Assembly (NCBI RefSeq): GCF_000487995.2
Contig: NZ_CP097562.1
Location: 1,175,001 to 1,239,000 of the forward strand
Length of the DNA: 64,000 nucleotides
From: Mucispirillum schaedleri ASF457
GTDB taxonomy: Bacteria; Chrysiogenota; Deferribacteres; Deferribacterales; Mucispirillaceae
Direction: 5' to 3'
A program made the translations under genes and the position numbers. This document shows, in pieces, positions 17,292 to 26,349 of the stretch (the first letter of the stretch is position 1; each line of letters starts with the position of its first letter). The notes beneath the pieces were generated by a model. It was not told where the DNA came from, made no database searches, and worked only from the letters and a program-made list of their open reading frames with translations.

Positions 17292-18650
17292 TTATTCTAT
17301 GTTATATTCTTTTATTTTATAAAGTAGATTTCTTCTTGATATACCTAGATGTTTAGAACATTGGCTTCTATTGCCGCCATATTTTAAAAGTGTATATTCT
17401 ATAACACTTTTCTCAAAATATTTAATAATTGATGTAAAGTCTTTTTCCTTTAAAAGCTGTTCTATAAGCATATTAAGTGAATAAGCTCCATCAGCCTGTG
17501 AACTATTATGCATATTCTGTGCAAAAATATTCTCATAAGTGATACTGTTATCCAGCAGTATCATTCTTTCTATTAAGTTTTTAAGCTCTCTAATATTTCC
17601 CGGCCATGAATAATTTTTAAACCACTGTAAAACCTGCTTATCAATAGTATGAAAAGGTTTATTATATTTTTTTGCAAACATAGATATAAAATGATTTATA
17701 AGCGGCTCTATATCATCTTTGCGTTCTCTTAAAGGCGGCACATGTATATGTATAACTTTTAAACGGTGATAAAGGTCTAGACGGAATAATCCTTTATTAA
17801 CCATATCATCAAGGTTTCTATTTGTTGCAGCTATAATTCTCAAATCAAGGGGAATACTGTCAGGGGCTCCTATTGGAGTGATAACTCTTTCTTGAATAGC
17901 GTGTAAAAGTTTACTCTGCATACTTTTAGGCAGCTCACCTATTTCATCTAAAAATAAACTTCCTTTGTGAGAAAGCTCAAACCTGCCTTTTTTGGAAGTA
18001 ACAGCACCAGAAAAAGCACCCTTATTGAAACCAAATAACTCGCTTTCCATTAAATTTTCTGGAATACTGCCACAGTTTATTTGCACAAACCTTCCTTGTC
18101 TGCTGCTTAACTTATGTATAGTTTCAGCTATAATCTGTTTGCCATTACCGCTTTCACCAGTTATTAATACTGTTGCATCTGTTTTAGCAATTTTTGCAGC
18201 AGTTTTAAAAATATTCTGCATGGAAGCACTTACTCCCACCAGTTTTTTTGTATTTTGTGGAAGAAGGACCTGTTCTCTTATAATTGTAAGATATGATGTA
18301 ACTTTATCTATTACTTCTCGTATCTCACTTAGTGATGATGGCTTTACTATATACTCAAAAGCACCATTTTGTATGGCTTCTATTGCAATATCAACTGTGC
18401 CAAATGCTGTAATCAAAATAATAGGACAGCCTGCATTGATTTGCTTCATAAGCTCCATAGCCTGCATACCACCCATAACAGGCATTGAAATATCCATAAG
18501 CACAAAATCAGGCATCTGTTCTTCAAATACATTTAAAGCCTGCCTGCCGTCAAATGCAGTTACTACTTCAAGCCCAAGCTGAATGGCTATCTCCTGCAGC
18601 AAATCTACAATATTTTTCTCATCATCTGCTATTAATACTTTATATGACAT
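17292..18650 (-). CDS. NtrC-family sigma54-dependent response regulator (AtoC-like)
   Basis: A 452-residue activator with a receiver domain (phospho-acceptor Asp53 in LMDISMPVMG), an AAA+ domain with Walker A GESGNGKQ (165-172) and a Fis-type HTH at the C-terminus (GGNRSQCSKHLGISRRNLL). The sigma54-contact loop reads GAFSGA (211-216) instead of the usual GAFTGA. Its start codon lies directly after the sensor kinase stop, with AAGGAAG as SD. Standing between the kinase and the ato operon, it probably activates the sigma54 promoter at 17187-17202 in response to a short-chain acid signal. Confidence 0.88.
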   Translation of the reverse strand: MSYKVLIADDEKNIVDLLQEIAIQLGLEVVTAFDGRQALNVFEEQMPDFVLMDISMPVMGGMQAMELMKQINAGCPIILITAFGTVDIAIEAIQNGAFEYIVKPSSLSEIREVIDKVTSYLTIIREQVLLPQNTKKLVGVSASMQNIFKTAAKIAKTDATVLITGESGNGKQIIAETIHKLSSRQGRFVQINCGSIPENLMESELFGFNKGAFSGAVTSKKGRFELSHKGSLFLDEIGELPKSMQSKLLHAIQERVITPIGAPDSIPLDLRIIAATNRNLDDMVNKGLFRLDLYHRLKVIHIHVPPLRERKDDIEPLINHFISMFAKKYNKPFHTIDKQVLQWFKNYSWPGNIRELKNLIERMILLDNSITYENIFAQNMHNSSQADGAYSLNMLIEQLLKEKDFTSIIKYFEKSVIEYTLLKYGGNRSQCSKHLGISRRNLLYKIKEYNIE

Positions 18651-20156
18651 TTAGTCTTCCTTTATATATGGCATAGTTATTGTAAAACATGTCCATAAAT
18701 CTTTTAATGAAGATACATGCAGCTGCCAGCCCATAGAATCTATAAAACTTTTTACTATAAAAAGCCCAAGACCTGTGCTGTTTGATTTTGTTGTCCAAAA
18801 AGGCTGAAATATATCCTGCATTATATAATCAGGTATTCCGCAGCCGTTATCTTTAATGCTCACAGAAAGCATTCCACTTTCTGCTGTATCTGATAATGTT
18901 ATTTCTATTTTATTGTTATCTCTGCCATTAAATGCTGATAGTGAATTAAGAAGCATATTCAATATAATCTGCTTAAATCTATTACTGTCGCATATTATAT
19001 AATAATCTTGACTACTTTTAATCGTGTAACTTACATTATGCCTGCGAAAATTAGGCAGAAGCAATGAAACTGATTCGTTAATTAAATTATTTATACAGTG
19101 TTTTTCATTTATTACATCATTTTTCTTGGATACAGAAAGCAGATTTCCTATTAATTTATTAATTCGCTCAGTTTCATCAGAAATGATTTTTGTATATTTT
19201 ATAATAGAATTGTCGCTGCTGCTTTCTTTTATAAGGTCTGAAAAACCTTTTATAGACATAAGCGGATTTTTTATTTCATGAGCTATGCTTAAAGTAATGA
19301 AACTGCCTACAAGCATATTTTCTGCTTTTAACATTCTTGTTTCTATTTCTTTCTGCTCTATAAACTGGTTGGAAAGTAAATTTATTGTATTATTAATTTC
19401 GCCATATATTCCCTGCATCTGCGGCAGTCGGATACTGTTATCTGATGATATACATTTAATGTAATCATTTAAGCTTCTTATATACTTTTTATCATTATAT
19501 TTGAATAGTAATATACTGAAAACTGCAATACCTATACCTATGAGAATAGATACAGCTATGGCAATATTTACATACATTGGGAATAATTCTTTATTTATAT
19601 TCTCATCAAGTTCCACAGCCCATATATAGCCAATAGATTCATTATTTCTTATAATAGGAAAAAAGACGGCTATTCCATTACCCCATACTAACTCCCCCCC
19701 CCTGTATGAAATCCACTGTTTAGTTGCCATAGCTTCCCGCCCATTGTGGTTTTTGCTTATAGGCATACCTATAGTCCAGTTCATTTTTTCAGATGGAGAA
19801 TATGTTATTATTGCATCAAGTTCCTTACTGTAATAGCCTATGCCTGTATCTTTAAATCCTGATACAACAGTATCAGATACAGGGGATAACTCTTTTGATA
19901 ATACTTTAATTTTATCTTCTTTAGAAGCATTCTGCATATTATATTTTTCAAGTATTGTATCATAGTCAGAAGTTAATAACTTATCAAGTGTATTAGCTAT
20001 ACCATAAAGCTTATTTGTCTTTTCCTCTACTATCCTGCCTGAAACATATTTGCTTAATACGAAACCAGAAGCAACAGGTGGAATAAAAATAAGCATAAAA
20101 AACACAATAATAGCTGCATCTATATTTAATAATTTACTCATGCAAACTGACCGCAT
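18651..20156 (-). CDS. Membrane sensor histidine kinase (AtoS-like)
   Basis: A 501-residue kinase. Two transmembrane helices (about 10-35 and 193-217) flank a periplasmic sensor domain of about 155 residues. A HisKA domain has His293 in SIAHEIKNPLMSIKGF and an HATPase_c domain has NMLLNSLSAF, DNGCGIPDY and STGLGLFIVK. It is the cognate partner of the adjacent sigma54 regulator. Codons 152-155 contain a C9 tract on the plus strand (G9 in the gene) inside the sensor domain; a one-base change would truncate the protein before the kinase domain. A second in-frame ATG at 20141 is an alternative start. Confidence 0.88.
   Translation of the reverse strand: MRSVCMSKLLNIDAAIIVFFMLIFIPPVASGFVLSKYVSGRIVEEKTNKLYGIANTLDKLLTSDYDTILEKYNMQNASKEDKIKVLSKELSPVSDTVVSGFKDTGIGYYSKELDAIITYSPSEKMNWTIGMPISKNHNGREAMATKQWISYRGGELVWGNGIAVFFPIIRNNESIGYIWAVELDENINKELFPMYVNIAIAVSILIGIGIAVFSILLFKYNDKKYIRSLNDYIKCISSDNSIRLPQMQGIYGEINNTINLLSNQFIEQKEIETRMLKAENMLVGSFITLSIAHEIKNPLMSIKGFSDLIKESSSDNSIIKYTKIISDETERINKLIGNLLSVSKKNDVINEKHCINNLINESVSLLLPNFRRHNVSYTIKSSQDYYIICDSNRFKQIILNMLLNSLSAFNGRDNNKIEITLSDTAESGMLSVSIKDNGCGIPDYIMQDIFQPFWTTKSNSTGLGLFIVKSFIDSMGWQLHVSSLKDLWTCFTITMPYIKED
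19694..19702. repeat. Homopolymeric C9 (G9 in the gene) tract inside the sensor kinase gene
   Basis: Nine consecutive C on the plus strand, read as Arg-Gly-Gly-Glu codons 152-155 of the kinase. It is in frame in this sequence and is a candidate slipped-strand switch. Confidence 0.85.
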
Positions 20157-20193
20157 TAATTAATATTAAATACATATTGATATATACACAAAT

Positions 20194-21561
20194 TTATAAC
20201 CGCTCCGCTATTTTCTCAGCTATCAGCTTACTTGTTTTTGTGCAGTCATTTAAGCCTATACCATAAAGCACATTACCGCCAATATAAATATTGCCTAATT
20301 TTGAAGTGATTTCTTCTATTTTTGCAACTTTCTCACGATGACCTGTGTGATATTGTGGTATTGCTTTCATTACTTTAAAACACTGCACCATATAAGGCTC
20401 TTTTTTTACCCCTAATACTTTTGTTACATCTTCTAAGCATATTTTAAGCAGTTCATCTTCGCTTTTTTGCATAAGCTCATGGTTTGTATCGCCGCCTGCC
20501 ATAATACGCAGGAACTTTTTACCCTGTGGTGCCTGCACAGGAAACATACTTGATGTAAATAATGCACCTAATATTCGCATATTTTCTTTTTTAGGTATGA
20601 GATAACCAAAGCCGTGTATATCATCTTCTATATCTTCACTATTAAAACCTAAACCTGCCACAAACATTGGTGCATAAGGAATACTTAATAAGGTTTCTGC
20701 CAAATCACTATCTAACTCTTTTAAAAATCTGCCGCCTGCATAAGCTGGAGCACATACGGCAAGCACATCAAACTCATATTCTTTATTGCTGCTTGTTACA
20801 ATATATCTGCCATCTTTTTTAATAACTTTTTCAGCAGGGCTTTCTGTATAGATTTTTACACCTTTGCTTTCTGCAGCACGGGCTAAATCTTTTACAGCTT
20901 CCCCCATACCGCCTTCATAGCTTGTTAATGCTCCACCGGGACCTGCAGGACCACTTTTTTTCTTAGGTTTTTTAAACATACCTTTTATTAAGCCGCCATA
21001 AGTTTTCTCTAAATCATATATTACTGGAAAACATGATTGTAAGCTCATTTTGTCTGGGTCGCCTGCAAATACACCTGATACCATAGGTCCTATTAAATAA
21101 TCAAGTGCTTCTCTGCCTAGTCTTCTTTCAGCAAAATGTGCCAGAGTTTCATCGCTGTCGTCTTTTTTCTGTGGAACAAAAAACTCTTTTGCTAAACGCA
21201 TTTTTCCGCCAAAACTTAAAAGTTTTGATGAAAGGAATGCAGAAGCACCCTCAGGCAGTCTTTGCAGAGCGCCATATCTTTGAATATATCTAATCCTTGC
21301 ATTATCATTGCTTCTTACAAGTTTACTTTTTAAGCCTGCTTCTTCAAATACCTCTAATGTAAAAGGTTTGCTGTCTAAAAATCCATTTGTGCCAGATTCT
21401 ATAACATAACCTTCTTTATGAACAGAATCTATTGTGCCGCCTAATCTATTTGATGCTTCCAGCAGTGTAATATCTATATCTTTTCCCTGCTCTTTTAATA
21501 AACCAAGTTTTAATGCAAGAGATACACCTGAAATACCGCCACCTATTACCCCAACTTTCAT
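20194..21561 (-). CDS. hemY: Oxygen-type protoporphyrinogen/coproporphyrinogen oxidase
   Basis: A 455-residue FAD-dependent oxidase that aromatises protoporphyrinogen IX (or coproporphyrinogen III) late in heme synthesis. The N-terminal dinucleotide motif VIGGGISGVSLALKLG, the motif RLGGTIDS, the segment PMVSGVFAGDPDKMS (about 160-175) and the C-terminal GNVLYGIGLNDC are typical of HemY/PgoX. GGAG precedes the ATG. It stands alone upstream of the kinase genes. Many databases label this family hemG; I use hemY for the FAD amine-oxidase-like form. Confidence 0.88.
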   Translation of the reverse strand: MKVGVIGGGISGVSLALKLGLLKEQGKDIDITLLEASNRLGGTIDSVHKEGYVIESGTNGFLDSKPFTLEVFEEAGLKSKLVRSNDNARIRYIQRYGALQRLPEGASAFLSSKLLSFGGKMRLAKEFFVPQKKDDSDETLAHFAERRLGREALDYLIGPMVSGVFAGDPDKMSLQSCFPVIYDLEKTYGGLIKGMFKKPKKKSGPAGPGGALTSYEGGMGEAVKDLARAAESKGVKIYTESPAEKVIKKDGRYIVTSSNKEYEFDVLAVCAPAYAGGRFLKELDSDLAETLLSIPYAPMFVAGLGFNSEDIEDDIHGFGYLIPKKENMRILGALFTSSMFPVQAPQGKKFLRIMAGGDTNHELMQKSEDELLKICLEDVTKVLGVKKEPYMVQCFKVMKAIPQYHTGHREKVAKIEEITSKLGNIYIGGNVLYGIGLNDCTKTSKLIAEKIAERL

Positions 21562-21749
21562 AAACTACTCCTGTTTTACATTATTGTTATTATTATTGAA
21601 TAAACCTTTTTTAAAATTTTGCAAGAAATATTTTATAAAAAAGTGTTTTATTTTATTGCTATACAGATAATTTATTAATAAATAATATAAATTTTAAAAG
21701 ATTTTTCATCACATTTTCTTCAACAAAGACAAATTTTATCTTATATTAT

Positions 21750-22910
21750 CTACTTTGGACATACATAAATATCTTCAGAAGCAAACACTGGCACAACAGT
21801 ATAGCTTACATTACCAGCAAGTTTTACCTGCCTGCATACCAGCTTATAATCATCATAAGAAAGCATACCTTTACCTAAAAATGATTTAGACTGCAGCTTC
21901 ATTATAACTGCCTTTTCATTACCCATAACTTTTACAGCATTTTCTGCAATACTGCCAATAAATGCGGCAGTCTCTACCCTGCCTAGTTTCTGCTCACTGC
22001 TTATTTGTTCAAAATAGCCCATAACTGCAAAATAATCTGCACCTGCTGATTTTAAGGTAGATAGTTTCTGAGAATACCATGCCATAGCAGCCGCCTCATC
22101 TACTGGTGTTTCATAATATACATTTGCTGCAAACTTTATTTTAGGATTTACTGTTTTTGCTTTCTCTTTTAACTCTTTAAATAATAAGGCAAGCTGACTG
22201 CTTTTCCATTCCGCCCACACATAAAACTCATCTTTATATTCTGAAAAAACTTTCCTGCCATTATATTCCTTTATGCTTTTAAAAAAATTTTCCTTTTTAA
22301 CATCTATCCCAGTTTCTTCTTTAAAAAGTGCAGCCGCATATTTATCACTGCCTTCTGTATATTTTATTATAAAATCATCCTGAAAAAGTATTCCGTCTAT
22401 TTCATATTTTGCTAAATCTTCAAACAGGTTAAGCAGAGTATCCCGCACATCTTTCTTAAATATATTTGCACCATAGCCTGTAACATCTTTGCCCTCTGCA
22501 CTTAAACTCATACTCATATTCTCTGCTGTTTTTAAAAAGGACAGTGAACGGGTTGCCATCCATGCATAAAGTTTAATATTATTTTTATGGGCATAATCTA
22601 CCATATCTTTTAATAGATTATTGACTGTGCAGGCATACTTTGTTTCAAAATATACACCACTTTCACATGTTACAGGCATATTCAAATGGCTTCTGTCTTT
22701 GCTGTTATGAAATACTCTAAAAAAAACAGTATTAATGCCTTTTGACTTTGCTTCCTTAAAAAATAAGTCAATATTGTCTTTGTATTTTTCATCAAGAACA
22801 AATACCTGTGCTCCATTGATTAAATATATACTTTCACTGGAAAGGACAGTTTCACTATAAGCTGAACTAAAAGACAAAAATATAAATATTAATACTGCAA
22901 ATTTCTTCAT
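21750..22910 (-). CDS. Secreted glycosyl-hydrolase-like (GHL10/PgaB C-terminal-like) protein
   Basis: About 386 residues with a signal peptide MKKFAVLIFIFLSFSSAYS. The mature part looks like a TIM-barrel of the GHL10/PgaB C-terminal group: KSKGINTVFFRVF, YAHKNNIKLYAWMA, YEIDGILFQDDF with paired acids near 195, and AANVYYETPVDEAAAMAW. It may hydrolyse a polysaccharide in the periplasm; the substrate is unknown. The first in-frame start upstream is a TTG, so I chose the ATG at 22910, which begins the signal peptide. It follows the SPOR gene by 4 bases. Confidence 0.65.
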   Translation of the reverse strand: MKKFAVLIFIFLSFSSAYSETVLSSESIYLINGAQVFVLDEKYKDNIDLFFKEAKSKGINTVFFRVFHNSKDRSHLNMPVTCESGVYFETKYACTVNNLLKDMVDYAHKNNIKLYAWMATRSLSFLKTAENMSMSLSAEGKDVTGYGANIFKKDVRDTLLNLFEDLAKYEIDGILFQDDFIIKYTEGSDKYAAALFKEETGIDVKKENFFKSIKEYNGRKVFSEYKDEFYVWAEWKSSQLALLFKELKEKAKTVNPKIKFAANVYYETPVDEAAAMAWYSQKLSTLKSAGADYFAVMGYFEQISSEQKLGRVETAAFIGSIAENAVKVMGNEKAVIMKLQSKSFLGKGMLSYDDYKLVCRQVKLAGNVSYTVVPVFASEDIYVCPK

Positions 22911-22914
22911 ATAT

Positions 22915-23688
22915 TTAGTTATTTTTAGTAACAATTGGTTTTATTTTAAATTCAGATGCTACTTTATTTGCTTTCTGCTGTGCCTGTTCCTTTGTAGCAC
23001 TTACACCAAGACGAACTCTATACCATGTTTTGCCATCTATACTTACCTGTTTTATAAATACATCTGGGTATTTACTTCTATATTTTGCTGCCTCTTTTTC
23101 TGCAGCATCTCTTGACTGCACTGCCACAAGCTGCACTACGAAAGCTCCAGTCTGTGCAGGTGGTGCAGTTTTAACTGTTTCTTTGACAGGTGCAGGTTTT
23201 GTTTCCTGCTTTGGTTTTGCCTGCTCTGCCTGATTTGTATTTTCTTTTGGTTTTACAGTTTCTTTTGGTTTAGCGGTTTCCTGCACTTGTTTATTTTCCT
23301 GCGGTTTTACCTGCTTAGAAGCAGGCTCCACTGGCTTTTCTTCCTGTAATACTGGTGCTGGAATAGGTGATATATTATCCTGATATAACACTGCTGTTTC
23401 TGTATTATTCTGTTTTGGCGGTGTAACTGTTGTGCGGATATTATTTTCATCAGGCATAACTTCATCAGCAGTTTCCCCCATAGATGTAAAAGTTAAAGTA
23501 TCACCTTCCTGCGGATTAGTTGTTACTTCCTTTGGTCTTTCATTAGCAGCAATCTCAGGCTCTGGACTGCTGGAAAATACTTTCCCTGTTAAATATGCTA
23601 TGCCATATATTGTAATGCCAAAGCATATAAGCACTACAAATATAATTAAAATCATATCCCTGAATGAATTTTTATTTTCTTCTGTCAT
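22915..23688 (-). CDS. SPOR-domain inner-membrane protein
   Basis: A 257-residue bitopic protein: a short cytoplasmic tail, a transmembrane helix (about residues 12-33), a long Pro/Lys/Glu/Gln-rich periplasmic linker (about 40-175) and a C-terminal SPOR domain (about 180-255; GAFVVQLVAVQSRDAAEKEA and WYRVRLGVSATKEQA). SPOR domains bind denuded glycan strands at division sites. The ATG at 23688 has AGGTG upstream and lies 7 bases after argS; the longer frame begins inside argS and lacks support. Confidence 0.85.
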   Translation of the reverse strand: MTEENKNSFRDMILIIFVVLICFGITIYGIAYLTGKVFSSSPEPEIAANERPKEVTTNPQEGDTLTFTSMGETADEVMPDENNIRTTVTPPKQNNTETAVLYQDNISPIPAPVLQEEKPVEPASKQVKPQENKQVQETAKPKETVKPKENTNQAEQAKPKQETKPAPVKETVKTAPPAQTGAFVVQLVAVQSRDAAEKEAAKYRSKYPDVFIKQVSIDGKTWYRVRLGVSATKEQAQQKANKVASEFKIKPIVTKNN

Positions 23689-23695
23689 AATACAC

Positions 23696-25351
23696 CTACA
23701 TTTTTTCAGGTGCAGAAACACCTAATATTTCAAGCCCTGTTTTAATAGTCACAGCAACAGCTTCACATAATGAAAGTCTGCCTGTTGTAAGATCTTTATC
23801 TTCAAGATTTAATATTTTATTACTGTAATAATATGAATGAAATGCTGCTGCAAGCTCCTGTAAATGATAAGCAACTCTGTGTGGCTCTAAATGGACTGCT
23901 GCAAGCTCAATAACATATTTTAACCTTATCATATTTTTTATAAGCTGTATTTCTTCAATGCCAAGAGCTTTCTCTAACCCTGCTCCCCTTTCATATTTTA
24001 TGCCTTTATCTTCTGCATTTGCAATTAAACTGTGCACCCTTGCATGTGCATACTGAATATAATATACTGGGTTGTCATTTGATTTTGATTTCGCTAAATC
24101 TATATCAAAATCAAACTGAGCGTCATGACTTCTCATATTATAAAAAAATCTTGCTGCATCAATTCCTACTTCATCTATAAGATATGAAAGTGGAATAAAA
24201 TCGCCACTTCTTGTAGACATACTGATTTTTTCACCATTCTGTATTAAATTAACCATTTGGATTAATGAAACTTTAAATGTAGATACATCATGGTCTAAAC
24301 ACTCTAATGCACTCTGCATTCTTTTAATATAGCCGTGGTGGTCTGCTCCCCATATATCTACTAAATATTCATATCCTCTGTCATATTTATTCTGATGATA
24401 TGCAATATCTGGTGTAAAATAAGTATATTCTCCAGTAGATTTTCTTAACACTCTGTCTTTATCATCACCCATACTGGAAGTATTAAGCCATAATGCTCCA
24501 TCCTGCTCAAAAGTTTTACCAGATTTACTTAATTTTTCAAGTGCTTTATCTATTAAACCCTGTTTATAAAGGCTTTTTTCACTGAAATAATTGTGAAACT
24601 CTACTCTAAAATCTTTTAAATCATCATCTATATTTTTCTGAATAGTTTCCACAGCTGTTTCAAGACATAACTCTAATGCTTCTTTTTTATCAATATCTAA
24701 TATATCTTTTCTTTGCCTTAAAAGAGCTGCTGATATATCTTTTATATAATCTCCATGATAGCCTGTTTCTGGAAATGGTGCTTCTTCTGCTCTGCCTAGC
24801 AGCTCCGCATATCTGGAATATACACTTAATGCCAGATTATTCATCTGGTTGCCTGCATCATTAACATAATATTCTCTTGTTACATCGTAGCCAGACATGG
24901 AAAGCACTCTTGCAACAGAATCACCATAAGCTGCCCCTCTGCCATGACCAATATGCAAAGGACCAGTTGGGTTTGCACTAACAAACTCTACCATTGCTTT
25001 TTTATTTCTGCCTGTATTATTATGAAAATATTTTTTATTGTTAATAATATCCATAACAGTTTCAGCAAAAAAGCATTTTGAAGTTTTTATATTTATAAAT
25101 CCGGGACCTGCAATTTCCACAGACACCTGCCCATTCATTTTTTCAACTAATGCACTGCATATTTCTTCTGCTATCATTTTTGGGTTTTTCTTTAAAAAAC
25201 GCACAAGCTGCATAGCAGCATTACATGCAAAATCGCCATGTTCTTCTTTTTCTGGTATAACAAGTGTAAAAGAAACTTCTTCTGATACACCTGCTTTATT
25301 CAGCATATCTTTTACTATTTCATCAATGATTAATGTAAGTTTTTCTTTCAA
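23696..25351 (-). CDS. argS: Arginyl-tRNA synthetase
   Basis: A 551-residue class I aminoacyl-tRNA synthetase that charges tRNA-Arg. The HIGH motif is seen in NPTGPLHIGHGRGAAYGDS (about 111-129) and a KMSKS-equivalent in KISMSTRSGDFI. An N-terminal Add1 domain and a C-terminal DALR anticodon-binding domain (HARVHSLI through LTTGRLSLCEAV) are present. Length is normal and the gene is intact. It begins a short leftward group with the SPOR gene and lies just left of the large repeat array. Confidence 0.96.
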   Translation of the reverse strand: MKEKLTLIIDEIVKDMLNKAGVSEEVSFTLVIPEKEEHGDFACNAAMQLVRFLKKNPKMIAEEICSALVEKMNGQVSVEIAGPGFINIKTSKCFFAETVMDIINNKKYFHNNTGRNKKAMVEFVSANPTGPLHIGHGRGAAYGDSVARVLSMSGYDVTREYYVNDAGNQMNNLALSVYSRYAELLGRAEEAPFPETGYHGDYIKDISAALLRQRKDILDIDKKEALELCLETAVETIQKNIDDDLKDFRVEFHNYFSEKSLYKQGLIDKALEKLSKSGKTFEQDGALWLNTSSMGDDKDRVLRKSTGEYTYFTPDIAYHQNKYDRGYEYLVDIWGADHHGYIKRMQSALECLDHDVSTFKVSLIQMVNLIQNGEKISMSTRSGDFIPLSYLIDEVGIDAARFFYNMRSHDAQFDFDIDLAKSKSNDNPVYYIQYAHARVHSLIANAEDKGIKYERGAGLEKALGIEEIQLIKNMIRLKYVIELAAVHLEPHRVAYHLQELAAAFHSYYYSNKILNLEDKDLTTGRLSLCEAVAVTIKTGLEILGVSAPEKM

Positions 25352-25438
25352 GTATATACTCCTTAAAATAAATTAAAACGGGGGATAAATCTAGTATATA
25401 AAAAAGATACTGGACTTACCCAAAAATTTTATATTATA

Positions 25439-26283
25439 AGTCATTTTGAGCCTGATTTTTTACAGGCAAAAAATCTAAATTATATATATTACAGTAATGC
25501 ATAATATATTACAGTAATGCATAATATATTAAATCATCTGCTTTTTATATACTTCGCCCTATAACTCTCACTATGACAAGTCAAGAAGCAGGATGCTTCA
25601 TCTAAAAGTGAGCGATAGACGAACTTATTTCGGCAGAGCGTGTTTTAAAAAATACAAGGATGTATTTTTTAATATAAATTTATTAAGATACTTCGCTTTG
25701 CAGGCTCAGTATGACATACTGTTTTCGCATTATCAGTCATTTTGAGCCTGTTATAACAGGCGAAAAATCTAAATTATATATATTACAGCAATGCATAATA
25801 TATTAAATCATCTGCTTTTTATATACTTCGCCCTATAACTCTCACTATGACAAGTCAAGAAGCAGGATGCTTCGTCTGAAAGTGAGCGATAGACGAACTT
25901 GTTTCGGCAGAGCATGTTTTAAAAAATACAAGGATGTATTTTTTAATATAAATTTATTAAGATACTTCGCCTTGCAGACTCAGTATGACATACAGTTTTC
26001 GCATTATCAGTCATTTTGAGCCTGTTATAACAGGCGAAAAATCTAAATTATATATATTACAGCAATGCATAATATATTAAATCATCTGCTTTTTATATAC
26101 TTCACACTATAACTCTCACTATGACAAGTCAAGAAGCAGGATGCTTCGTCTGAAAGTGAGCGATAGACGAACTTGTTTCGGCAGAGCGTGTTTTAAAAAA
26201 TACAAGGATGTATTTTTTAATATAAATTTATTAAGATACTTCGCCTTGCAGACTCAGTATGACATACAGTAGTTTTCATGCTG
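25439..26283. repeat. Three direct copies of a structured 274-296 bp dispersed element
   Basis: Copies begin at 25439, 25735 and 26009. In each, GTCATTTTGAGCCTG at the left faces a right inverted end, GCTCAGTATGAC or GACTCAGTATGAC (copies end near 25714, 25989 and 26263). Inside are a 16-base palindrome GCCTGTTATAACAGGC in copies 2 and 3, an inner copy of the right end, then a hairpin GAAGC-AGGAT-GCTTC, the core GTCTGAAAGTGAGCGA with its own stem TTCGTCT/AGACGAA, and AAAAAATACA-AGGA-TGTATTTTTT. Copy 1 also has a 20-bp tandem duplication (25491-25530). No ORF is conserved. This array fills the whole gap between argS and the next regulator gene. Confidence 0.9.
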
Positions 26284-26349
26284 TAAGTCCATTATATTTC
26301 AAGCTCTGCATAATATGCAGCTGTCGCTTATATTCGCACTTTTTTATTA

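Noticed and set aside
17992-18582. 196-residue frame opposite the sigma54 regulator
   Set aside because: Antisense shadow of the conserved AAA+ and receiver coding sequence.
25439-26283. CRISPR array
   Set aside because: The unit is 274-296 bp with no short repeat/spacer pattern and no cas gene; it is a tandem triplication of a dispersed element.
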